Source of the DNA: Paraburkholderia phytofirmans PsJN
GTDB lineage: Bacteria > Pseudomonadota > Gammaproteobacteria > Burkholderiales > Burkholderiaceae
Direction: 5' to 3'
Length of the DNA stretch: 64,000 nt
Assembly: GCF_000020125.1 (NCBI RefSeq)
Contig: NC_010681.1
Location: 3,720,001-3,784,000, forward strand
In this document: positions 9,744 through 17,886 of the stretch, one piece after another
Layout: each line of letters opens with the position of its first letter
How positions within the stretch are numbered: the stretch's first letter is position 1
Translations under genes and position numbers: made by a program
Notes under the pieces: model-generated
Database searches by the model: none
What the model was told of the DNA's origin: nothing
Seen by the model: only the letters and a program-made list of their open reading frames with translations

Positions 9744-10268
9744 CTACCGGCCCGCCGCGGCAGCCGCTTGCTTCAGGTGCTCGATCTGCTGTTCCCATCG
9801 ATCGAGCACCGCCTTTCCCTCCCCTTCCAGTTCGAACGTAATGCCGCTCGTCAGGCGCGCATAACGGACACTTTGCGCCTCCGCCGTGTCGATCGAACCG
9901 TGCAGATAGACGAGCCCGCTGGCATCGCCCTCGACGCTCGCTAGCGGCGTCATGAGCAACTGCACCTGATAGAACGCCGCGTCGCAGACAAAGGTGAGCG
10001 CTGCGCGTCCGCTTTGCGCGATGGCGCGCGTCGCCCTCGCTTGCGGCCACAACGCGATGCATAACGTGCGCGAATCAGGCGCGTACAACTCGCCGACGCC
10101 GAGCAGTGACGTGCGTACATGGCCATCCGTATCGACGCTCAGCAGCGACGCGGTGAAACCCGTCTTGCTCGCCAGCGACGAACCGTCGAACAACGTGCGC
10201 ACGGCATCGGGCCATTCATCGAACACGGTCTGTTCGACTGGACGTTCGGGTGCGGGGGAATCGCTCAT
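9744..10268 (-). CDS. Pyridoxamine 5'-phosphate oxidase-like flavin-binding protein
   Basis: 174 aa. The split-barrel pattern is visible: FTASLLSVDTDGHVRTSLLGVGELYAPD, a strand-loop TLCIALWPQARATRAIAQSGRAALTFV, and a final amphipathic helix ending in Ala-rich residues. These proteins bind FMN or F420 and act as oxidoreductases or stress-linked binding proteins; I cannot give a substrate. The start MSDSPAPERP at 10268 is preferred over the track-end Met at 10331 because the extra residues are not domain-like. It is convergent with rhlE. Confidence 0.65.
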   Translation of the reverse strand: MSDSPAPERPVEQTVFDEWPDAVRTLFDGSSLASKTGFTASLLSVDTDGHVRTSLLGVGELYAPDSRTLCIALWPQARATRAIAQSGRAALTFVCDAAFYQVQLLMTPLASVEGDASGLVYLHGSIDTAEAQSVRYARLTSGITFELEGEGKAVLDRWEQQIEHLKQAAAAAGR

Positions 10269-10318
10269 GATGTCGATCTGAAGAAAAGTAAGCCAGCCTG
10301 CATCATGCCTCGAAACAC

Positions 10319-10344
10319 AAATGGCCCGCATAAGCGGGCCATTT
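10319..10344 (-). terminator. Terminator of the di-iron protein gene
   Basis: An 11-bp perfect stem (AAATGGCCCGC / GCGGGCCATTT) with a 4-nt loop. Read on the minus strand it ends in ATTTGTGTTT, 28 nt beyond the stop codon of the gene ending at 10372. Confidence 0.75.
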
Positions 10345-10371
10345 GCAACGCCGGCGATTCAAGCCGGGCGA

Positions 10372-11199
10372 TCAGCGAAAGAACACATGCTGCGTGATCT
10401 TGGCGAGCGGGTAATGCACGCCGGGCTGAATCCGCGCCGGCAGATCGAGCGGCTTGAGCAGCATCTTCACGCACATGTCGGCCGACAGATTGCGTCGCAC
10501 CAGCGCATTGATACGCGCCGCGCGTTCGCGGTTATAAGTCGAGTCGTGCACGCGCTCCGGATAACGCGTCGCGAACACGTGCCGCAAAGCGATCTCCGAA
10601 TCTTCGTTCTTGATCTCCATGACGCGGCGCATGAGCGCGCCGAGCACGGCGAGCCTGCCGTTGCCTTCGATCTTGTTGTACTTCTTGAAGTACTTGAAAA
10701 AGTGCTTGTAGTGACGGACTTCGTCGGTGCGGATGTTGTCGGTGATCTGCTTGAGCACCGGCTCGTCCGAGCATTCGCCGATCGCGCGATACAAGGTCGC
10801 CGTGCCGGTTTCCACCACGCAGCGCGCGACCATCTCGAGCGCGCGGGTCTTTTCGAAGTCCTCCACTGAGCAGGTCAGCGAATACTCTTCCATGAAATTA
10901 CGAAACGCCGTGTCCCAGTCGAATTCGGGCCACACATAAGCGATATACGTCTTGAGCGCGCGGCCATGCTGCAACTCTTCCGGCTCCCACTCCTGGTTGA
11001 GCCAGGCCGAGACCTCAGGATCGCCGTTAAAGAAAGTGCTCAGATTACTCGTGTAAAGATCGGAGCCGCTTTCGATAAACGAAGACGCGCACAGCAACAG
11101 CAGCAAATCTTCGTTGGCGACGGCCTTTTGCCGATCAATGCGGGTGAGGTCGATGTCCTCGATCCGCCAGGGCATGACATGGTTCAGCTCAGTGTGCAT
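10372..11199 (-). CDS. Ferritin-like di-iron protein resembling acyl-ACP desaturase
   Basis: 275 aa, all helical, with no signal peptide. A full di-iron ligand set is present: a Glu in the first helix (about E43), E75-x-x-H78 in WEPEELQHG, E130 in the third helix, and E160-x-x-H163 in RTDEVRHYKHF. The two ExxH boxes resemble EENRHG and DEKRHE of soluble stearoyl-ACP desaturase (FA_desaturase_2). This suggests an O2-using desaturase or oxygenase rather than iron storage. It is monocistronic, between its own promoter and terminator. No redox partner or fatty-acid gene is adjacent, so the substrate is unknown. Confidence 0.7.
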   Translation of the reverse strand: MHTELNHVMPWRIEDIDLTRIDRQKAVANEDLLLLLCASSFIESGSDLYTSNLSTFFNGDPEVSAWLNQEWEPEELQHGRALKTYIAYVWPEFDWDTAFRNFMEEYSLTCSVEDFEKTRALEMVARCVVETGTATLYRAIGECSDEPVLKQITDNIRTDEVRHYKHFFKYFKKYNKIEGNGRLAVLGALMRRVMEIKNEDSEIALRHVFATRYPERVHDSTYNRERAARINALVRRNLSADMCVKMLLKPLDLPARIQPGVHYPLAKITQHVFFR

Positions 11200-11315
11200 C
11201 GTGTCTTGCTCCGAAAGCTGTATCGACTCGCGGAGCTCGCTCGAAACCGCCCGCTCTCGGCCGGGCCGGTCCGCCGTGTCTGATACAGCGCCTTGAATTA
11301 GAGTTAACCCCTTGT

Positions 11316-11343
11316 ATTCTGCATCTTAGTCGGTGTTTCGCAA
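11316..11343 (-). promoter_or_regulatory. Probable sigma70 promoter of the di-iron protein gene
   Basis: On the minus strand TTGCGA (11343-11338) is followed after 16 nt by CAGAAT (11321-11316), about 120 nt before the ATG. The rest of the 348-bp gap up to 11547 holds a terminator and no gene. Confidence 0.4.
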
Positions 11344-11443
11344 CTCTGCAGATAACCCAGCACAGACCATGCCGAGCCGCCGCAGTTCCAATGGCGTGGT
11401 AGTCGAATCATTCGGTCGGACAATGGCGCGGCGCGCGAGGCAT

Positions 11444-11470
11444 AAAAAAAGCCAGCTCGAAGAGCTGGCT
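11444..11470 (-). terminator. Terminator downstream of the MHS transporter
   Basis: Read on the minus strand, a 9-bp perfect stem AGCCAGCTC / GAGCTGGCT with a 3-nt loop is followed by seven T. Confidence 0.88.
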
Positions 11471-11547
11471 TGAGTCTGTGACGATAGCTCGTCAGTCAGG
11501 TTTGACGGGCATGGCGGCGCTTTGAATCAACGGCGCAAGGCTCGCGA

Positions 11548-12921
11548 TCAGGCGATCTGAACGCCGTGCATTAGACGCACGCGGCGCATGCGCCACGCCA
11601 CGACCGCGAGCGAAAGTCCCGACAGCACCGCGGCAATCAACACGTAGTAACTTGGCGCAAGTTTGTCCCCAGTCAAATGAATGAAGGTTTCGACGATCGT
11701 GGGCGCGAAGCCGCCGAAGATCGTCACGCCGATGCTGTAACCGATTGAAAGACCCGTCGAGCGCACTTGCGTCGGAAAGATTTCGGACATCAATGCGGGC
11801 ATCGGCCCGGAATAAGCCGCCTTGAAAATGCCCGCCGTGCCCTGCAACAGGAGCAACCAGCCGATGGTCGGATGAGACTGCAGCAGCGCGAACATCGGAT
11901 AGATCAGCGTGCCCATCAGGATCGACGTGGTTAGCATGATGCGAATCCGGCCGATGCGATCGGACAACGCGCCCATCACCGGCGAGAGCAGGAATTGCAG
12001 GCCGCCGTTGAGCACCACCACGCCGAACGATGCCGCCGCCGGCATGTGCAACTGCTTGACGGCGTACATCGGCATGTAGAGCTGCAATACGTAGACGCCT
12101 ACCGTGGATTGCGCGACGATGCCGACCGCGAGCAGCAGGTTGACCCACTGGCTGGCGAACGACGCGTCCTTCTCTTCGCTTGCCGTCGAGCGAGCGCCGG
12201 CCACTTCACGCGCCTCACGCGCCTCGCGCAGCGCGAGGAACTCCGGCGTCTCGTCAAGGTGCGAACGGATGTAATAGCCCACCGGGCCGACCAGCAAACC
12301 GAACACGAACGGCAGGCGCCAGCCCCAGTCATTCAGTTGCGCGGGCGGCATCCATGCGGTCAACAACGAGCCGAACGCGGCGGCCGTAATCGCCGCAAGC
12401 CCCTGGCTCGCGAACTGCCAGCTCGCGTAATAGCCGCGGCGCGACGCGCTATGTTCGACCATGAAAGCAGTCGCGCTGCCGAACTCACCGCCCACCGCGA
12501 AGCCTTGCACGAGCCGCGCGAGCAGAATCAGGATCGGCGCGGCGATTCCAATCGACGCATACGGCGGCATCACCGCCATCGTGAAGGTGCCGACCATCAT
12601 CAGCGCGATGGCGAGCGTCAGCGCCGCCTTGCGGCCTTTGCGGTCGCCGTAGATGCCGAGCACGACCGCGCCCAGCGGCCGCATCAGAAACGAGATGCCG
12701 AAGGTGGCGATGGCAAGGAGTGTGGAAAGCCACTCGTCCTTCATCGGAAAAAACTCTTTGGCGATGATGGTCGCGAAGTAGCCATAGACCAGAAAATCGA
12801 ACCACTCGAGCGCATTGCCGACCGACGACGAAAACACGATCCGCCGCACCATCGCTTTGGAAAGCGGCGCTTGCGCGGAATGAGGGGAAGCTGTCGCCGA
12901 AGGCGACGCGTGGGTCTGCAT
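11548..12921 (-). CDS. MFS transporter, metabolite:H+ symporter (MHS) family
   Basis: 457 aa with twelve predicted helices. MHS hallmarks are the N-terminal SSSVGNALEWFDFLVYGYFA, the loop GIYGDRKGRKAAL, RLVQGFAVGGEFGSATAFMVE and the central WRLPFVFG. Relatives carry organic acids, shikimate, proline or betaine; this sequence alone does not fix the substrate. The ATG at 12921 has GGAGAC just upstream. It lies 188 bp downstream of gamma-glutamyltransferase on the same strand, so an operon importing an amino acid or organic acid released by that enzyme is possible but unproven. Confidence 0.87.
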   Translation of the reverse strand: MQTHASPSATASPHSAQAPLSKAMVRRIVFSSSVGNALEWFDFLVYGYFATIIAKEFFPMKDEWLSTLLAIATFGISFLMRPLGAVVLGIYGDRKGRKAALTLAIALMMVGTFTMAVMPPYASIGIAAPILILLARLVQGFAVGGEFGSATAFMVEHSASRRGYYASWQFASQGLAAITAAAFGSLLTAWMPPAQLNDWGWRLPFVFGLLVGPVGYYIRSHLDETPEFLALREAREAREVAGARSTASEEKDASFASQWVNLLLAVGIVAQSTVGVYVLQLYMPMYAVKQLHMPAAASFGVVVLNGGLQFLLSPVMGALSDRIGRIRIMLTTSILMGTLIYPMFALLQSHPTIGWLLLLQGTAGIFKAAYSGPMPALMSEIFPTQVRSTGLSIGYSIGVTIFGGFAPTIVETFIHLTGDKLAPSYYVLIAAVLSGLSLAVVAWRMRRVRLMHGVQIA

Positions 12922-13109
12922 GATGTCTCCTGCTCTTTCAGATGCTCGATGCCGGACGCCTGGCGCGCGGGAAGCGAGCGCCGTCGGCAACCGGTGTATT
13001 TGATCGGTGCGATGCCTTTAGCGCGCAGCGGGCGATGCCCGCGGAATCGCCCGCGCATGCAGCGAAGCGCAGCCTCCAGCGGCGCCTCGCCTTGCGCATA
13101 GGTGCTGGC

Positions 13110-14747
13110 CTAAAACCCCGCGGCCAACCCGTCACGGCGGCTATCGCTTGCCGCCACATAGCCGCGCTCCGGATCGTTGCGATCGAGCTTCCAGATGTAC
13201 TGGCCGGAGCCGAAGTCCATATACGGATCGTCGACCGACTTGATCGTGTGGCCGAGCTTCTGCAAGGCCTCGGCGGTCTTCGGATCGAGCGTCGATTCGA
13301 TGTCGATCGTGAAATCGCGATTGACCTTCCAGCGCGGCGCGTCGCACGCGGCCTGCGGCTGCTGACCGTAGTCGAGCATCCGCACGATGGATTGCAGGTG
13401 GCCTTGCGGCTGCATGTCGCCGCCCATCACGCCGAAGCTCATGACCGCTTCCTGCTGGCCGTTCACCTGCTGCGTAAGGAACGACGGGATGATGGTGTGG
13501 AACGGCCGCTTGCCGCCTTCCACCACGTTCGGCGACTTCGGGTCCATCGAGAAACCGCAGCCGCGGTTCTGCATGGCGATGCCGCTATCCGGCACCACGA
13601 TGCCCGAGCCGAAGCCCATGTAGTTCGACTGGATGAAGCTGACCATCATGCCGCGCTCGTCCGCCACCGACATGTAGATGGTCCCGCCGGCCTTCGGCAT
13701 GCCGAAGTCGAACTGCGTGGCGCGCTTGTGATCGATCAGTTTGGCGCGCGAGGTGAGGTAGGCGTCGTCGAGCATCTGCTCTGGCGTGACTTCCATCGAA
13801 CGTGGATCGGCGACGTAGCGGTAGACGTCGGCGAAGGCCAGCTTCATGGCTTCGATCTGCAAATGCTGCGACTCGACGCTGTCGACCGCCAGTTCCTTCA
13901 CATCGAATTTTTCGAGAATGCCCAGCGCGATCAGCGCCGCGATGCCCTGCCCGTTCGGCGGAATCTCATGCACCGTGTAGCCGCGATAATCCTTGCCGAT
14001 CGGCTCGACCCAATCCGCTTTGTAGCTGCGCAGATCGTCGAGCGTCAGCGCGCCGCCGCCTTCACGGGCGAACGCGGCGATCTGCTCGGCGATCTCGCCT
14101 TCGTAGTACGCGCGCGGGCCCTGTTCGGCGAGCTTGCGCAGCGTCTTTGCATGGCCGGGAAAGCGCACCAGTTCGCTCACTTCCGGCGCGCGGCCGCGCG
14201 GCATGAAGGTTTGCGCGAAGCCCGGCAGGTCCTTCAGTTCCGGCACGGCGGCGGCCCACTTATAAGCGACGATGCTCGCCACCGCGTGACCGCGCTCGGC
14301 GATTTCGATGGCCGGCTCCATCAGGTCGGCGAACGGCAGCGAGCCGAATTTCTGATGCAGCGCTTCCCAGCCGGCGATCACGCCGGGCACCGTCACCGCG
14401 TCCCAGCCGCGTTTCGGTTGCTTCGCCAGACCGTTTTCCTCGCCGTATTTGCGCTTGAAGTAATCGACGTTCCACGCCGCCGGCGACACGCCCGACGCGT
14501 TGAGGCCATGCAGCTTCTTGCCGTCCCATACCAGCGCGAACGCGTCGCCGCCCAGCCCGCACGAGACCGGCTCGACGACGGTGATGGCGGCGGCGGCCGC
14601 GATCGCAGCATCGACGGCATTGCCGCCTTTCCACAGCATGCGCAGCCCGGCTTGCGCCGCGAGCGGATGCGAAGTCGAAACGATGTTGCGCGCGAATACA
14701 GGCAGACGCGGCGTCGGATAAGGGTTTTGCCAGTTGAAGCCAGTCAT
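13110..14747 (-). CDS. ggt: Gamma-glutamyltransferase family protein
   Basis: 545 aa, the usual length of an Ntn-hydrolase GGT precursor. Conserved pieces: STSHPLAAQAGLRMLWKGGNAVDAA near the N-terminus; GGTIYMSVAD, where the Thr (about T356) is the expected self-cleavage point and nucleophile; then FIQSNYMGFGSGIVVPDSGI and a Gly-Gly pair in VMGGDMQPQGH. No signal peptide is seen, so it is probably cytoplasmic, unlike E. coli GGT. Such proteins hydrolyse gamma-glutamyl amides or related acyl compounds, and substrate predictions are unsafe. The ATG at 14747 is preferred over GTG at 14756. It is divergent from glpR and upstream of the MHS transporter. Confidence 0.85.
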   Translation of the reverse strand: MTGFNWQNPYPTPRLPVFARNIVSTSHPLAAQAGLRMLWKGGNAVDAAIAAAAAITVVEPVSCGLGGDAFALVWDGKKLHGLNASGVSPAAWNVDYFKRKYGEENGLAKQPKRGWDAVTVPGVIAGWEALHQKFGSLPFADLMEPAIEIAERGHAVASIVAYKWAAAVPELKDLPGFAQTFMPRGRAPEVSELVRFPGHAKTLRKLAEQGPRAYYEGEIAEQIAAFAREGGGALTLDDLRSYKADWVEPIGKDYRGYTVHEIPPNGQGIAALIALGILEKFDVKELAVDSVESQHLQIEAMKLAFADVYRYVADPRSMEVTPEQMLDDAYLTSRAKLIDHKRATQFDFGMPKAGGTIYMSVADERGMMVSFIQSNYMGFGSGIVVPDSGIAMQNRGCGFSMDPKSPNVVEGGKRPFHTIIPSFLTQQVNGQQEAVMSFGVMGGDMQPQGHLQSIVRMLDYGQQPQAACDAPRWKVNRDFTIDIESTLDPKTAEALQKLGHTIKSVDDPYMDFGSGQYIWKLDRNDPERGYVAASDSRRDGLAAGF

Positions 14748-14890
14748 GTCGAACACTCTCGAAAGCGCGGCCCGGCTTGCGGAAAACGCCGGAAACCATT
14801 GGAAGACAGATCAAACGCGGGGTGAGACGGGATGACGCATGAATCAGCCGCGGAACCTCGGATTGCATCGTGATCCGGCCCAAAAAACAA

Positions 14891-14909
14891 ATTCATTTAT
14901 CAAATGAAT
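14891..14909. promoter_or_regulatory. Perfect inverted repeat between ggt and glpR
   Basis: ATTCATTT-ATC-AAATGAAT is an 8-bp perfect inverted repeat with a 3-bp spacer, in the 353-bp divergent gap. It looks like an operator for a dimeric regulator of ggt, glpR or both. It does not match the GTTCG-type half sites found before glpD, so GlpR is a poor candidate. Nothing else is obvious in the gap. Confidence 0.45.
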
Positions 14910-15100
14910 AAATGCGTAAACAGGCTGAATAGATCGATGTGCAGTCGTCCCCTATCTTATGCACGTCGCACGAGTTGGCAGACAAGGCGCTTGAAGGTCT
15001 TACAATACGCTCACCCCATTCACGCATCACTCGCTTACCGGTTCAGCCTGGCACGCCGGCGGCGGGCGGCGCGGATAAAAAACTCACGAAACCGAGACAC

Positions 15101-15880
15101 ATGACCCGAGACCCCCGCCTGACTCTCAATGCTCGGCAACAGGAACTGCTGGAGTGGGTGCAACGCGACGGCTTCGTGACCGTGGATGACCTCGCGGCCC
15201 ACTTCGACGTGACGCCGCAGACGATCCGCCGCGACGTCAACTGGCTCGCCGATATGAACCTGCTGCGCCGCTACCACGGCGGCGCAAGTCTGCCGACCAG
15301 TTCCGAAAACGTCTCCTATACGGCGCGTCAGCGCATGTTCCATGACGAAAAGCGTCGCATTGCGGCGTTAGTGGCCACTCACATTCCCGATCAGGCTTCG
15401 CTCTTCATCAATCTCGGCACCACCACCGAAGAAGTGGCGCGCGCACTCAATCGGCATCGCGGCCTGCGCGTGATCACCAACAACCTGAACGTCGCCAGCA
15501 TGATGAGCGGCTATCCGGATTGCGAGGTGCTGGTGACCGGCGGCATCGTGCGACCGTGGGATAAAGGTATCGTCGGCGAGCTGGCGATCGATTTCATCCG
15601 GCAGTTCAAAGTGGACTTCGCGATCATCGGCACGTCGAGCATTGAAACGGACGGCACGCTGCGCGACTTCGACACGCGCGAGGTTCGCGTGGCGGAGGCC
15701 ATCATCCAGCATGCACGCACCGTTTTCCTCGCCGCCGACAACTCGAAATTCGGCCGCCCTGCGCTGGTTCGCCAAGGCCATCTCGATCAGATCGACGCCT
15801 TGTTCACGGACATTGCACCACCCGCCGAGATGGCCGAAACGCTCACAGCTGCCAATTGCCAAGTGTATATCGCCGACTGA
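15101..15880 (+). CDS. glpR: Glycerol-3-phosphate regulon repressor, DeoR family
   Basis: 259 aa. An N-terminal DeoR helix-turn-helix (QQELLEWVQRDGFVTVDDLA, then FDVTPQTIRRDVNWLA) precedes the sugar-phosphate sensor domain with INLGTTTEEVARAL, ITNNLNVASMM and ADNSKFGRPALV. In relatives glycerol-3-phosphate releases the repressor from DNA. The nearby glpD-glpK-glpF genes support GlpR over other DeoR proteins. The ATG at 15101 begins at the conserved N-terminus; the longer frame to 14939 is not supported. Unlike many genomes, glpR here is separated from glpD by 2 kb of other genes. Confidence 0.88.
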   Translation: MTRDPRLTLNARQQELLEWVQRDGFVTVDDLAAHFDVTPQTIRRDVNWLADMNLLRRYHGGASLPTSSENVSYTARQRMFHDEKRRIAALVATHIPDQASLFINLGTTTEEVARALNRHRGLRVITNNLNVASMMSGYPDCEVLVTGGIVRPWDKGIVGELAIDFIRQFKVDFAIIGTSSIETDGTLRDFDTREVRVAEAIIQHARTVFLAADNSKFGRPALVRQGHLDQIDALFTDIAPPAEMAETLTAANCQVYIAD

Positions 15881-16197
15881 CGCCAGGCGTTTGCCGCCAT
15901 GTTGCAGCGCACGCGAAACTTCGAGTGAAATCAAGGATCTGGCTGCGGCTCCTAACCGCCTCTCAAGCGCCCAATTGTCAAAGGGAGAATTTACTGGGAC
16001 CGATTTGGTGTTTAACGTGCGGTTGACTACACTCCAGTTCCCCGGCGTACTTTTCCGCATTCTGCGTAGCGCCGGTTACGTGAACCGTCGTTAAGTCTGT
16101 CGTTAAGTCGCACCTCCCGCCTGATTCTTTGCGGACTTCACTGGCAAGAGCCAGTCGCCGGCAAGGCCGTCCGCGTTTGCTTGACATGGAGAGAACA
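15881..16197. other. 317-bp gap with no recognised gene
   Basis: Open frames run into this stretch from glpR in another reading frame but lack homology-like features. A TTGACT at about 16023 could be a -35 box, but no good -10 lies at a proper distance. No strong hairpin is seen behind glpR. Confidence 0.4.
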
Positions 16198-16395
16198 ATG
16201 CTAAGTCCGCATGAATTCGCCACGTTGTTGCTCGTCAAGGATGCTCCGAACCAGGTCGATATGGAGCGAGAAGAACTCGACGCACTGCTGGAACGCCAGT
16301 TGGTGCAACTCGAACGGCTCGCATCGGGCAACGAACAATGGCGCGTGACTGAAAGCGGCGATACCGCATTGCGGGCCATCAAGCGTTTTTCCTAG
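16198..16395 (+). CDS. Small acidic protein of unknown function (65 aa)
   Basis: The ATG at 16198 follows GGAGAGAACA, a strong ribosome site. The product is a 65-aa helical protein: an N-terminal LSPHEFATLLLVKD, a Glu-rich helix EREELDALLERQLVQLERL, and the end WRVTESGDTALRAIKRFS, which resembles the beta-wing of a small winged-helix protein. No family is recognised with confidence. It is free-standing between glpR and the TetR gene. Small size, good RBS and ordered sequence argue that it is real. Confidence 0.6.
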   Translation: MLSPHEFATLLLVKDAPNQVDMEREELDALLERQLVQLERLASGNEQWRVTESGDTALRAIKRFS

Positions 16396-16561
16396 TTTTG
16401 TTGCGTTCATTGCGTCTTGCGGCTGGACGGGGCGGTTGACGTCCGGCATCGTGACGGCGCACGGGCGGTGCATTCAGCGCACGTGCCTTTGCTACTTTGA
16501 AATCTCTTTCTTCGTTTGAAAAGCAGGACGCCGCCGGCGTCCGCGCTGTTGTACCCAAATC

Positions 16562-16576
16562 ATTTACACAGTAAAT
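16562..16576. promoter_or_regulatory. Candidate operator of the TetR-family gene
   Basis: ATTTAC-ACA-GTAAAT, a perfect 15-bp palindrome, ends 28 bp before the ATG of the TetR regulator. Size and position fit autoregulation, the usual mode for this family. Confidence 0.55.
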
Positions 16577-16604
16577 TGACGCGACGGACTTTCTGCCCTC
16601 GCGC

Positions 16605-17234
16605 ATGCCCAAAACGCTCTCCCCCGACGACATCCAGCAATTCCGCGAAGCCATGCGGCACGTGGCCGAGAATGCATTCGCCACGCGTGGCGCCGAAGGC
16701 GTGACGATGCGTGAACTGGCGAGAGAACTGGGTTGCAGCGCCATGACGCCCTACCGCTACTTCCGCGACAAGGACGAGATTCTCGCGATGGTGCGCGCCG
16801 CGGCGTTCAATCGCTTCGCGGCGCGCCTCGAAGCGGCGGCGCAGACCGCCCCGGAAACGGATCACTCGGTGGTGAGCGAAGCCTACGTGGCGTTCGCACT
16901 CGACGAACCGCACGCCTATCGGTTGATGTTCGATCTGGCTCAGCACGCAAGCGTTTATCCGGAACTCGCCGCCGCCTCACAGCGCGCGTGGCGCATGCTC
17001 GGCGAGCACTTCGAGCGGCTCGTAACCGCGGGCATTCTGGAAGGCGATCCGCAGCTGATCGGTTACGCGTACTGGGCGAGTCTGCACGGCTTCACCATGC
17101 TGGCGCTGGCTAATCAGTTGCCGTTGCCACAGGTGCAGCAACCTGCGGGCGCCGTCAATTCGCCCACGCGCGAAGCCGTGTTCGCGCAAATTCGCCGCAT
17201 GTTATGGCGCGGCGCGCAGGCGCAGCACGGATAG
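16605..17234 (+). CDS. TetR/AcrR-family regulator
   Basis: 209 aa. The N-terminal HTH (about residues 12-60) reads VAENAFATRGAEGVTMRELARELGCSAMTPYRYFRDKDEILAMV, a canonical TetR DNA-binding domain. The C-terminal part has the WHG-type helical ligand domain (YVAFALDEPHAYRLMFDLAQ, YAYWASLHGFTMLAL). The target is unknown, because no transporter or enzyme is divergent from it. The palindrome 28 bp upstream is a likely autoregulatory site. It converges with the lipoprotein gene. Confidence 0.87.
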   Translation: MPKTLSPDDIQQFREAMRHVAENAFATRGAEGVTMRELARELGCSAMTPYRYFRDKDEILAMVRAAAFNRFAARLEAAAQTAPETDHSVVSEAYVAFALDEPHAYRLMFDLAQHASVYPELAAASQRAWRMLGEHFERLVTAGILEGDPQLIGYAYWASLHGFTMLALANQLPLPQVQQPAGAVNSPTREAVFAQIRRMLWRGAQAQHG

Positions 17235-17309
17235 CGCTGATTGCGCCCGAAGCGGACCGGTTCAACGAATAGCGATAAGCGAGCGGAAAGACGGCGCTCG
17301 CGTTCAGGC

Positions 17310-17684
17310 TCAACCGTTGCGCAACGTCGGATCGACAGCTGCCCGCCAACTCAACGCCCTGGCACGCTGATCGGTGAAGAACGCCACCCACTGATTACGC
17401 ACCTGTGGATCGGTGCTCACGCCCTGGCTCGCGTGACGCTGCGCGATCGCTGTCTGGAATGCACAGAAATCTTCCTTCGACAGCTTGCCGCTCCGGTTCG
17501 CCACGTACGCGTCGAACATCGCCGCGTAGACGCCTTGTGCGTCGTTGCCGTAGTCGACCGTTTGGGCGCTGCACATCTGCTGCAACGACGCGAACGACGG
17601 CGCGCCCCTCGTTCCGCTCAGGCTCGGCGAGCTCACACACCCCGCGAGAAGCGTAGCGGCGCCGATCATCAAAAGTCCACGCAT
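17310..17684 (-). CDS. Putative lipoprotein of unknown function
   Basis: 124 aa. It begins MRGLLMIGAATLLAGCVSS, a signal peptide with the lipobox LLAGC, so Cys16 should be lipidated. The mature part has no recognised family; an acidic-basic helix (MFDAYVANRSGKLSKEDFCAFQTAIA) has a spacing reminiscent of helix-rich periplasmic domains. The ATG at 17684 follows GAGGTGAATTC. A longer frame to 17807 exists but would run into the glpD operator region and lacks signals. Probable location: outer- or inner-membrane periplasmic face. Confidence 0.65.
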   Translation of the reverse strand: MRGLLMIGAATLLAGCVSSPSLSGTRGAPSFASLQQMCSAQTVDYGNDAQGVYAAMFDAYVANRSGKLSKEDFCAFQTAIAQRHASQGVSTDPQVRNQWVAFFTDQRARALSWRAAVDPTLRNG

Positions 17685-17811
17685 GAATTCACCTCGAAAT
17701 GGCTGCTGCCGAGAGTATCGTCCGTGGCCGCGCGTTGCGCCACTACCCGGACAACCGTTAGAGGGGCGTCCAAACAAACCGAACTTTACTTTTTCGAATA
17801 TGTTCATTAAA

Positions 17812-17841
17812 GTTCGAAAACGAACACTATCGGTTCGATAG
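17812..17841. promoter_or_regulatory. Candidate GlpR operators upstream of glpD
   Basis: Two perfect inverted repeats lie side by side: GTTCG-AAAA-CGAAC (17812-17825) and CTATCG-GTT-CGATAG (17827-17841). The first resembles the GTTCG...CGAAC core of known GlpR sites in E. coli and pseudomonads. Further TTCGAA and GTTCA half sites lie just upstream (17793-17812). They end 45 bp before the glpD start codon, a good place for repression. Confidence 0.6.
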
Positions 17842-17886
17842 ACTTTTCAAACAGTTTTTCCGGATACCACGCAGGGGACACAGCAG

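Noticed and set aside
12942..14825. A 627-residue open frame on the plus strand opposite ggt
   Set aside because: It is the antisense shadow of a clear gamma-glutamyltransferase, rich in Arg and His with no ordered motif. The same applies to the large frames opposite purH, lnt, gdhA, rhlE, miaB and corC.
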